From NCBI GenBank assembly GCA_965237725.1, contig OZ250151.1, forward strand, positions 1,984,001 to 2,048,000: a stretch of 64,000 nt of DNA, read 5' to 3'. Positions 27,514 through 35,000 of the stretch are shown piece after piece. A program made the translations under genes and the position numbers. The stretch's first letter is position 1, and each line of letters begins with the position of its first letter. The notes under the pieces are model-generated. The model searched no databases and had not been told where the DNA came from. It saw only the letters and a program-made list of their open reading frames with translations. The DNA comes from G965237725 sp965237725 (GTDB lineage: Bacteria > Pseudomonadota > Gammaproteobacteria > Arenicellales > Poriferihabitantaceae).

Positions 27514-28422
27514 CTATGCAATGCGTTTTTGTTTGTCGAGCAAAATTAATACATTCCCGCCCAAAGCCAGGGCAACGCCTGCAATTGCCAGTAGAGTCCA
27601 CTGATAATTCTCGAGCAGGGTAGAAATTGCCAGGGCTAGCAATGGAAATAAAACCGTGGCGTAGGCCGCTTTGCCCGATCCGATTCGGCCCACTAAAGTG
27701 AGGAAACAACCGAAGCCCAGTATAGTGGCGAATATCGCCAGATACAGAAGCGAGATGACATAGGTTGATGAATAATCAAAACTGAAGTTAATACCCCGAA
27801 CCTGAATGTAAATCAGCATGCAAAGCGTGCCATAAACCATTCCCCATGCATTTGAACGTATTACCGGCAGCTTTCTGCGTTGGATGGCTGCGGATGTGAC
27901 CATACCCGCCGATGCACTTAATGCCCCTAATATCGCAAGAATAAAACTAGTGGTTGTGCTCGCACTGAATTCATGGCCCTCAATTTCAGGCAGAAACACG
28001 AGGATGATGCCGACAATTCCGGCTAATGCACCAACACACATAACCATTGAAATTTTTTCGCCCAGAAAAATGCGACCGTTCACCATATTGAATACCAGAA
28101 CCAGGGTGAAAATTACAGAAACAAGTCCCGTGGTTAACTCAAAGCTGGCGTGGTAAATCAACAGAAAGTTCAGAAAAAATAAAAATAATCCCATCTGCGC
28201 AAATAGCAAATGGGCTCTCAAACCATAGCTCATGGGCTTGTGCCGAATTCTACAGAACAGCTGGAGAATGATTGCTGAAATGGCAAATCGATAGAATATC
28301 GAAACCTCCGGAGCCACCTCGCTCAACTGGAGTTTTATGACATACCAGGACGACCCCCAAATTAAGATGGTTGCGATGTATAGCGAAGCTGTGCTCATAA
28401 TGAGCCTGATAAATAGATCCAA
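27514..28422 (-). CDS. EamA/DMT-superfamily transporter
   Basis: A 302-residue protein with about ten membrane helices arranged as two EamA repeats, the usual size for the 10-TMS drug/metabolite exporter family. The first repeat begins TLIWGSSWYVIK-like, with the WGSSWYVIKLQLSEV segment typical of the family. It probably exports a metabolite or amino acid across the inner membrane. It is first in the minus-strand run with a dioxygenase and a methyltransferase. Confidence 0.85.
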   Translation of the reverse strand: MDLFIRLIMSTASLYIATILIWGSSWYVIKLQLSEVAPEVSIFYRFAISAIILQLFCRIRHKPMSYGLRAHLLFAQMGLFLFFLNFLLIYHASFELTTGLVSVIFTLVLVFNMVNGRIFLGEKISMVMCVGALAGIVGIILVFLPEIEGHEFSASTTTSFILAILGALSASAGMVTSAAIQRRKLPVIRSNAWGMVYGTLCMLIYIQVRGINFSFDYSSTYVISLLYLAIFATILGFGCFLTLVGRIGSGKAAYATVLFPLLALAISTLLENYQWTLLAIAGVALALGGNVLILLDKQKRIA

Positions 28423-28602
28423 CTTTTACTAATCTTCCGAGAAATTAAAATTTCATACTAACATGAAGGGCTGAAAACCATGCCGTCCTGGCAATCAACT
28501 CTCCTGCGCATGACCACCATAGCCTGCCCCTTACTCCGATCAGGGGGACGGCGGAAAAATCTTTCTGGAAAAGATTTTCGCGAACGAAGTGAGTCCGAAG
28601 GA

Positions 28603-28624
28603 TTCGTATCATGGATGATACGAA
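28603..28624. repeat. perfect palindrome with 10-bp arms
   Basis: TTCGTATCAT, two bases, then ATGATACGAA. It lies inside the repeat-rich intergenic region and could be a dispersed intergenic repeat or a hairpin in a readthrough transcript. No gene reads across it. Confidence 0.7.
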
Positions 28625-28670
28625 CAAATGCCGCCTGTCCTCGCACAAACGGGGAACCAATTAATTAGAC

Positions 28671-28736
28671 AGCAATTTTCGGCCCCAAGAACGCGATCTG
28701 CCTACATCCATGTCAATGCGCCGCTCCTGCGCATCC
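28671..28736. repeat. 66-bp direct repeat, copy 1
   Basis: Identical over 66 bp to 28829-28894, offset 158 bp. It begins AGCAATTTTCGGCCCC and ends GCTCCTGCGCATCC. With only two copies and a 92-bp spacer it is not a CRISPR. It is probably a dispersed intergenic repeat family. Confidence 0.85.
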
Positions 28737-28828
28737 AATAATAATTATTTACTACACAAAGTATTAAAGTGCTTGGGATCGCTCATTCGCATGACCACCA
28801 TGGACGGTGGAAATGCCGAAAATGCAGG

Positions 28829-28894
28829 AGCAATTTTCGGCCCCAAGAACGCGATCTGCCTACATCCATGTCAATGCGCCGCTCCTGCGCATCC
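28829..28894. repeat. 66-bp direct repeat, copy 2
   Basis: Exact second copy of 28671-28736. In this copy GCAGGAGC at 28825-28832 is the reverse complement of GCTCCTGC near the other end (28881-28888), so the unit can also form a stem, as expected for mobile intergenic repeats. Confidence 0.85.
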
Positions 28895-28928
28895 CTGCGC
28901 CCGCGGCATACATGCCATCCATGGCAAT

Positions 28929-28954
28929 AAAAAAGGCGGTGTCGAAACACCGCC
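28929..28954 (-). terminator. rho-independent terminator of the ProX-like gene
   Basis: On the minus strand an 8-bp stem GGCGGTGT/ACACCGCC with a 4-base loop is followed by six T. It lies about 45 bp past the stop of the substrate-binding protein gene. Confidence 0.9.
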
Positions 28955-28998
28955 CTGAGTTTAAAACTGATCTAATTATTGATCGTTAGTTATAAGTA

Positions 28999-29955
28999 TT
29001 ATTGCAACCAGGATGTAACCAGATCTGCGTGATCAGCAACCCATTGAGTCGCGTATTCAGCGTTATCAACCTTGTCAACTACTATCGCATAAGTCATATC
29101 AGATACCAAATCGGTGTCCAGTTTGACATTTGACAGCATGCTGGCAACTTCCGGATGGGAATCATTCAAGCTACTTGCAAAGTGAATGTGCAGATAAGCC
29201 AGATCCCATGCAACAGCTGCACTGGAATTTTCCAGCCAGTCAGGATCATCAGTAGGTTGAAGAACATTCCATTTGGAAGCGTCATAGGCTGGCTCTTCAA
29301 GAATCACAAGATCATGCAATGCGAACACATGGTTTGGGGTATAGCAAAAGAATACGATGTTTTCGTTTTTTGCAACTGCGGCATCAACTTCAGCCATTGC
29401 CAAAGTTTCGTCCATTTCGAGTTGATTCATGGTGGCGTCATAGCCATAGCTTTTGGCTCTGACTTTTTCTACATTTGTAGAAGCCCACCCAGATGCACCA
29501 ATCCAGACTTCACCCATACCATCACCATCTTGATCGAATTGGGCGGCGATATCTGGATCAGTCAGATCAGAAATGGATTTAATACCGGTGCGCTCTGCGG
29601 TGCCTTTGGTTACACACATGCCTTGAAACGCGGGAACGCCGTTGGGATTCATTGATACAGTACCTTTTTCTTTTACATAGGTATTGTTCAGGTTTGACTG
29701 GTTGGGCAACCATACTTCTGGATGCACGTGCATGCTACCACCGTCCATTGCTTCAAACACAACCGGATTGGTTCCGTTTTGCAGTTCAACTTCCAGACCA
29801 TAGTTATCTTCGATAACGACTTTCAGAATATCTGCAGTCATGGCTACGGATGGCCAGTTTGGTACACCGATCACAAGATCTGCGGCGGTTGCGACGCCTG
29901 ACAAGCCCATGCTTGTCGCCACCAATACGCCGGTTAGGGATTTATTGAGTTTCAT
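28999..29955 (-). CDS. glycine betaine/proline-type ABC substrate-binding protein (ProX/OpuAC-like)
   Basis: A 318-residue periplasmic binding protein. The signal peptide spans about residues 1-24 and is cleaved after VATA. The OpuAC fold is visible in LVIGVPNWPSVAMTADIL, then VHPEVWLPNQSN and the later FFCYTPNHVFALHDL segment; aromatic residues in these loops usually form the quaternary-ammonium cage. No permease or ATPase gene is adjacent, so it either serves a transporter elsewhere or is an orphan. It is the last gene of an apparent minus-strand operon with an acyl-CoA ligase, an acylating aldehyde dehydrogenase and a TauD-type dioxygenase, ending at a strong terminator. Confidence 0.85.
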   Translation of the reverse strand: MKLNKSLTGVLVATSMGLSGVATAADLVIGVPNWPSVAMTADILKVVIEDNYGLEVELQNGTNPVVFEAMDGGSMHVHPEVWLPNQSNLNNTYVKEKGTVSMNPNGVPAFQGMCVTKGTAERTGIKSISDLTDPDIAAQFDQDGDGMGEVWIGASGWASTNVEKVRAKSYGYDATMNQLEMDETLAMAEVDAAVAKNENIVFFCYTPNHVFALHDLVILEEPAYDASKWNVLQPTDDPDWLENSSAAVAWDLAYLHIHFASSLNDSHPEVASMLSNVKLDTDLVSDMTYAIVVDKVDNAEYATQWVADHADLVTSWLQ

Positions 29956-30073
29956 ACTTATTCTCCATGGAATTATAGTAGGGTTTATATAGATTTTTGC
30001 CTTTAAGCAAGCAATGGCTTTTTAGCCTGAATACTTAATACATGGTCTTTTGGGTCATGTCAAATCTGAACTT

Positions 30074-31624
30074 TCAATGCTGCAACAGGAATTTTAATTT
30101 CAGACGCTGAATTTTACCCGATGGACCTTTGGGCAAATCATCTAAAATAAAAATTTGCTTTGGAGTCTTCACTGGACCAAGCAACTTTTGACAGTGGGCC
30201 AGCAATTCGGATGGCTCACAGCATTTATCAGATTTGAGTGATACCGCAGCCATAACTTCCTCTCCGTATGCATCATCCTCAACCCCGAAAGCCGCGGCTT
30301 CCAGCACACTGGGATGGCGATAAAGCGCTTGATCTATTTCTCCAGGGGCGATATTTTCTCCGCCTCTGATAATTAGTTCTTTCATGCGACCGGTTATAAA
30401 TACGAATCCCTGTTCATCCATGTGACCGAGATCTCCGGTATAGAACCAGCCATCGCTGTCAAGAGCTTTTTCGGTCTCACCCGGATTCTTGTAGTAGCCT
30501 TTCATGACATTATCCCCACGCACCGCAATTTCACCCCGGGTGTTGGGACTAACTTCAATGTGTTGTCCATCGACGATTCGTACTTCATTTCCAAACGGGA
30601 TTCCAGTCGAACCTGGCTTACATTCCGCCCGATTAATTGGGTTGGAGAGTATGGGGCCCGAACATTCGCTGATACCCATTGTTTCTATAATTGGTATGCC
30701 AAAAATGGTTTCGAAGGTTTCGTGGGTCGCCAGGGGCAATGTCGCTGAAGCTGAGCGCGCAAACCTGAGCTGGGCGCAAATCGCCTGCACATCATACTCA
30801 GGATTTGAAGCGGGTTGATGATGATCAATCAAATACGAAAACACCGTTGGTACAGCACTAAACCAGGTGCAGCCATGGTCGAGAATCCAGGACCAGAATT
30901 TTGATATGCTCAGTCGATGGCTAATCACCACACTACTCCCGCTCACTAGAGTTGCCATGATAGAAACCATTTCTGCATTAATATGATAAAGCGGAAGCAC
31001 GCACAAACTACGGTCTTCGGGGCCCAGGTTATGAGCAATCATGGTATTGGTACCGCCTGAGATTATATTTTGATGAGACAACAACACACCTTTGGGTTTA
31101 CCCGTAGTGCCCGAGGTGTAGATCATTAACGCCGTCTCACTTTCATCGATCGCAGTTTCTTCGCCTTGCCTGGCAAATTGCGCCGCATCGAAATCGGAAA
31201 TACCAGTATCTTCACTGCATTGGATGATGTTAATTTCTGTATCAATTTGCGAAAGCAGGTTCGAAAATTCCTTTTTATAGCGCCCGGAGCAAAATATAAT
31301 TTTTAAATCGGAATGGTCAATGACATATTCGAGCTGTTCCGACCCAGCTACCACATTTAACGGCAGCACCACCCGACCAGCATACATAGTTCCGAGCATC
31401 AGCACTGCGGTCCAGCAACCATTGTCCATCATGAATGCCGCAGTCTGACCAGGACCGACACCGACGCCATCCAGATAGGCCTCTATTGATTGGGCATGAT
31501 TTTGTAATTCTGAAAATGTAACGCTGATATCGCTTTCAGCCGAAATCAGATATGGCCTGTGTGGATCAGATTTTGCCCGCAGATCAATTAATTCACGCAG
31601 GTTTTTACAATCCGTAAATACCAC
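30074..31624 (-). CDS. AMP-forming acyl-CoA ligase
   Basis: A 516-residue class I adenylate-forming acyl-CoA synthetase. Motifs: MIYTSGTTGKPKG phosphate loop, METMGISE adenine region, FYTGDLGH, the RGGENIAPGEID hinge and PSGKIQRLK with the C-terminal catalytic lysine. It activates a carboxylic acid to its CoA thioester. It is 19 bp downstream of an acylating aldehyde dehydrogenase gene. That pairing resembles SauT-SauS of sulfoacetate utilisation, where the ligase makes sulfoacetyl-CoA. The substrate is inferred only from that context. Confidence 0.9.
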   Translation of the reverse strand: MVFTDCKNLRELIDLRAKSDPHRPYLISAESDISVTFSELQNHAQSIEAYLDGVGVGPGQTAAFMMDNGCWTAVLMLGTMYAGRVVLPLNVVAGSEQLEYVIDHSDLKIIFCSGRYKKEFSNLLSQIDTEINIIQCSEDTGISDFDAAQFARQGEETAIDESETALMIYTSGTTGKPKGVLLSHQNIISGGTNTMIAHNLGPEDRSLCVLPLYHINAEMVSIMATLVSGSSVVISHRLSISKFWSWILDHGCTWFSAVPTVFSYLIDHHQPASNPEYDVQAICAQLRFARSASATLPLATHETFETIFGIPIIETMGISECSGPILSNPINRAECKPGSTGIPFGNEVRIVDGQHIEVSPNTRGEIAVRGDNVMKGYYKNPGETEKALDSDGWFYTGDLGHMDEQGFVFITGRMKELIIRGGENIAPGEIDQALYRHPSVLEAAAFGVEDDAYGEEVMAAVSLKSDKCCEPSELLAHCQKLLGPVKTPKQIFILDDLPKGPSGKIQRLKLKFLLQH

Positions 31625-31643
31625 CTGTCATCTATCCTGTAGA

Positions 31644-33065
31644 TCAGTCGTCCGAAGACGGTGAAATATCATATCGATGCCAGTAACTACCAAAGATATC
31701 GCTTTCTGATGGTTCATCAGGATCAATGGGGTAGGCGACACGGGTGGTGTTGAGATAATGCCGATAATTCAGATTATCCGAAATGCTGTTTTTGCCCCAG
31801 GTGCCGCAACCCATAGACAGCGAGAACGGCAGACCATTATCAAAACTACCCCCAGTGGCATAGCAATGAATCTGATTCACGATGACCCTACATACGGGTA
31901 AATTTAAACCGAGATCAAGTGCCCGGTCGGGCTCTTTGCTATGCAGTGATATTGAATGGCCTTTACCCTGATAGTCTAATATTTTCCGAGCCAGTGTTTT
32001 TGCCGACTCAAAATCTGATGATTTGTAAACGGTTAAAACCGGGCACAGTTTTTCTCCGGAAAACGGATGGTCGCTTCCGGCATCCGTTTCTTCTACCAGG
32101 ATAGCGCGAGTATGTTCATCACATTTAACATCCAACCCAACAAGCTCCACAATCTCATCAGTCTGTCGCGCAATCAAATCCTGATTCAGTTTTCCCTGCT
32201 GCCAGAGCACATTTTCCAGCGTGGATTTATTTTCTTGATCTAACAACACTGCTCCTTGGGCAATCAACGAAGCAATCGTTGCATCATAAACCTGATCAAC
32301 GATTATTAGATTATTTTCCGATGAACAGCTGGTCGCATTGTCAAATGATTTGGAAATTAAAATTTTCTTCGCCGCCTGTTCAATATCTGCGGTTTCATCA
32401 ACTATGGAAACAACATTGCCGACACCAACACCAACCGTAGGCGTCCCGCAGGTGTAAGCGTTTCGCACATTATTCTGCGAACCCGTTGCAACAACCAGAT
32501 CAACGTTTTCCATCAGATGTCGAGTACTCTGTTTGCTCACCGGTGAGGGCAGCTTTTGAATCAGGTCCGGTGGCGCACCTACCCTTTTGAGTTCAACCCG
32601 CATCAACTCAACCAGTTTTGCACAGGTTTGGTCGCCTTTGGGCGATGGCGCCAGTATCACCGCATTACGCCCTTTTAGGCTATTAATAACTTTGTTGGTT
32701 GGTGTGGCCACAGGATTGGTTGAAGGCACAATCGCACCAACCACACCCACGGGCCGTGCAATTTCAATTAATCCCTTATCCGGATATTCTGCAATGACTC
32801 CAACCGATTTAGCATGCCGCAAATCACGCAACAGTCCAATGGTCTTTCTGCGATTTTTAATCAGTTTGTCAGAAACTTTCCCAAGCCCGGTGTCTTTAAC
32901 CGCAAGTTCTGACAGTTCCTGGTTATTATCGGTTTGCACCACACTCCAGCCCACTGCTGTGATGACTTCATCAACAGCCACCTGGTCATAGGCGTCGTAA
33001 ATTAACTGGGCTGCACGGGCCCGGACAATCAAATGGTCAATCTCGGTAGTTACTTTATTATTCAT
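31644..33065 (-). CDS. CoA-acylating aldehyde dehydrogenase, SauS-like
   Basis: A 473-residue acylating aldehyde dehydrogenase. The catalytic cysteine C247 is in FDNATSCSSEN, the arrangement found in acetaldehyde, propanal and sulfoacetaldehyde (SauS) CoA-dependent dehydrogenases, which lack the general-base glutamate of ordinary ALDHs. The IEIARPVGVVGAIVPSTNP segment is characteristic. It interconverts an aldehyde and its acyl-CoA with NAD(P). The adjacent acyl-CoA ligase suggests reduction of an activated carboxylate to the aldehyde, or the reverse. Sulfoacetaldehyde is the leading guess because of TauD-like and binding-protein neighbours, but no Xsc or sulfite exporter is seen. Confidence 0.85.
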   Translation of the reverse strand: MNNKVTTEIDHLIVRARAAQLIYDAYDQVAVDEVITAVGWSVVQTDNNQELSELAVKDTGLGKVSDKLIKNRRKTIGLLRDLRHAKSVGVIAEYPDKGLIEIARPVGVVGAIVPSTNPVATPTNKVINSLKGRNAVILAPSPKGDQTCAKLVELMRVELKRVGAPPDLIQKLPSPVSKQSTRHLMENVDLVVATGSQNNVRNAYTCGTPTVGVGVGNVVSIVDETADIEQAAKKILISKSFDNATSCSSENNLIIVDQVYDATIASLIAQGAVLLDQENKSTLENVLWQQGKLNQDLIARQTDEIVELVGLDVKCDEHTRAILVEETDAGSDHPFSGEKLCPVLTVYKSSDFESAKTLARKILDYQGKGHSISLHSKEPDRALDLGLNLPVCRVIVNQIHCYATGGSFDNGLPFSLSMGCGTWGKNSISDNLNYRHYLNTTRVAYPIDPDEPSESDIFGSYWHRYDISPSSDD

Positions 33066-33141
33066 TGAACATTCTGGATGTGGTTTAAAAAATCCCGTAG
33101 CTTAATGACTGGATCTTTTGTATCGTACGGCCTTTGAGCGT

Positions 33142-33756
33142 CTAAAGCGACATCATCAAAAAACCAGTGAACGCCGCATTGTTCGGAGACAGGCTCGGAT
33201 CGACTTTTGTTTTCAAGTCATTTATCTGATCTCTAAATCGGGCATAAAAATCCCATGTCGGCGTGGGATGATATTTCAGATCATCGGGTTCGAGCTCGGT
33301 GATTATTTTTTTTACCGTGGTTGGTTTGATAAACACTTCGACATCAGGGTTGAAATAAACCGGACATATTGAAATCAATGTCCACTTCGCTATTTTACCA
33401 GTGTTGAGGATATCCATGATCATTTCAAACCCGTGCTGGTGATTGCCATGCAACCTTTCCATAAAACCATCTGCCAGCAATTCTTTTTCCATAGAACTCA
33501 TACCTTTAGCAAAATCCCTGAACTTGGGTTTCTCAAACATCGAAACCATGGATGACTGTCGAATAACTTTAACTAGACTATCCACAATTTCAATTGGTCG
33601 TAGAAAGTTTTTTGCATCGAACAGATCCTGGGAGGTTTCGATCAATTTCGCCATCTTGTGTTTTTTGCCAATTTCAACCATATCCGGGTGGCTGAAGCCC
33701 CCAGGATAGCGCAACATAAATTCCGCTTCAGCCTGTTTAAGTCTTTTCAGTTTCAT
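33142..33756 (-). CDS. uncharacterised protein in dioxygenase operon
   Basis: A 204-residue protein I do not recognise. It lies 2 bp after the stop of the TauD-type gene, so it is almost certainly cotranslated with it. It is soluble and mixed charge, with a histidine-rich stretch (ERLHGNHQHGF near residue 102) and no signal or membrane segment. It may be a partner or regulatory subunit of the dioxygenase. Confidence 0.7.
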   Translation of the reverse strand: MKLKRLKQAEAEFMLRYPGGFSHPDMVEIGKKHKMAKLIETSQDLFDAKNFLRPIEIVDSLVKVIRQSSMVSMFEKPKFRDFAKGMSSMEKELLADGFMERLHGNHQHGFEMIMDILNTGKIAKWTLISICPVYFNPDVEVFIKPTTVKKIITELEPDDLKYHPTPTWDFYARFRDQINDLKTKVDPSLSPNNAAFTGFLMMSL

Positions 33757-33758
33757 AT

Positions 33759-34652
33759 TCAGATTCCCAAGTTAATGGGGCGCATTTCATTCAACCCATC
33801 CGCATTTGTTGCTGAGATACAGATGCTGGATAGACATCTCGGTTGGTCATAATCCCAGGGCACACCTCGATGCAACATCGACCGCTCATCCCAGATCAGT
33901 ACATCGCCTACTTTCCAGTGATGGCGATAAACATATTTTTCCTGAGTACACCATTGGATTAACTCGTCAATCAAATCAAGCGCGGCTGTCTGCTCCATAG
34001 CACCCCGATGATCGACGACCCCGCAGGCATGAGAAGCAATATATAGTGACTGCGTTCTATTTACCGGATTGGTCCATACCGATTTCCATATTTGTTGCCC
34101 CCAATAGGTAAATTTTTCTTGTTCCGCTAGATGTGGATCGAGTTTTCGCCGGGAATGGGAATAATCGTGGACAAAATAAACATTCTCGGCTTTATTGCGC
34201 AGTGCATCGGGCATGTCTTCCCAGGCAATCCGGCTTGATGCAAATTCACTAGATGTGCCAGACTGGGGCACGACCCTGCCAATTAATATATTGGCCAGCG
34301 CCGGTACCGGCATAAACGTACTATCGGTATGCCACAACATATTCGATTGCAAATCGAGCAATTTCCTGTCGCCGGGTTTGTAGGTTGTTTTGTCTGGCTT
34401 GACATTCGATACCAGAGAAATCTCCGGGTCTGGACTGTCTCTGCTCAATGAACGATCTTCCCGTGGACCGAATAATGCACCCAACCTGAGATGAGACTGA
34501 TCATCGATTTCCTGATCTGCAAAATATAAAAAGGAATAAGTTTCAAAAGCATGGCGAATTTCCACATAGCCATGATCCGCGGTAATCTCCGCTAGCTGTA
34601 AGTCGTGGACCTGAACGCCATAGCGTTCATGAATGGGTGTTGTATTTAACAT
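33759..34652 (-). CDS. TauD/TfdA-type Fe(II)/2-oxoglutarate dioxygenase
   Basis: A 297-residue protein of the usual TauD/TfdA length. The iron-binding H-x-D is in MLWHTDSTF; the distal histidine is in SMLHRGVPWDY, and the following PRCLSSICI contributes the 2-oxoglutarate arginine. YFADQEIDD near the N-terminus is the family start. It is the first gene of a minus-strand operon: dioxygenase, unknown protein, acylating aldehyde dehydrogenase, acyl-CoA ligase, ProX-like binding protein. A taurine, phenoxyacid or methylated-amine substrate are all possible. Confidence 0.9.
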   Translation of the reverse strand: MLNTTPIHERYGVQVHDLQLAEITADHGYVEIRHAFETYSFLYFADQEIDDQSHLRLGALFGPREDRSLSRDSPDPEISLVSNVKPDKTTYKPGDRKLLDLQSNMLWHTDSTFMPVPALANILIGRVVPQSGTSSEFASSRIAWEDMPDALRNKAENVYFVHDYSHSRRKLDPHLAEQEKFTYWGQQIWKSVWTNPVNRTQSLYIASHACGVVDHRGAMEQTAALDLIDELIQWCTQEKYVYRHHWKVGDVLIWDERSMLHRGVPWDYDQPRCLSSICISATNADGLNEMRPINLGI

Positions 34653-35000
34653 GTCAACTCAATTCTATCTCAATTGCACTAAATTGCTTCTAATGGAGAA
34701 CAAAACTAATTTAGCAGGAAATTAGTTCGATTACTCGTGAATCAAATTGTCGAAAAGTTTGGACCAGATTCATTATTGTTCAAACCTCATTGAATTTTTC
34801 ATTCAGGGAAGCCGTACAAGGAAAAATCAATGTCGGTTGTGCGTTTATTCTGATCACTAAACCTGCATATAATCTTCGCTATACTGGGTACAATCCACGA
34901 ACACAGAATTGCTGTACGAAGCCAATCTAACAGTAACGGCTGGGACTGCCAGCATTAGGATAACCTTAACCTTAATCGAATTCTAGCGGAGACATAATTC
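34653..35000. promoter_or_regulatory. 348-bp divergent intergenic region with a candidate operator
   Basis: It separates the dioxygenase operon (minus) from the FAD/GcvT oxidoreductase (plus). At 34704-34727 there is a perfect inverted repeat AACTAATTT-N6-AAATTAGTT, 52 bp upstream of the dioxygenase start, a good size and place for a dimeric repressor or activator site. A purine-rich ribosome-binding site (GCGGAGA) precedes ATG 35001. No gene is seen in the region. Confidence 0.5.

Larger units (their letters stand above)
28423..28998. other. 576-bp intergenic region made of short repeats and palindromes
   Basis: No credible gene is present. The region holds a perfect palindrome with 10-bp arms (28603-28624), two exact 66-bp direct repeats (28671-28736 and 28829-28894), a shared CGCATGACCACCAT string near 28507 and 28788, and the terminator of the downstream binding-protein gene at 28929-28954. 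The short open frames across it are low-complexity by-products of the repeats. Confidence 0.75.

Noticed and set aside
28671..28894. Possible CRISPR array
   Set aside because: Only two 66-bp copies separated by 92 bp; repeat too long, no third copy and no cas genes.
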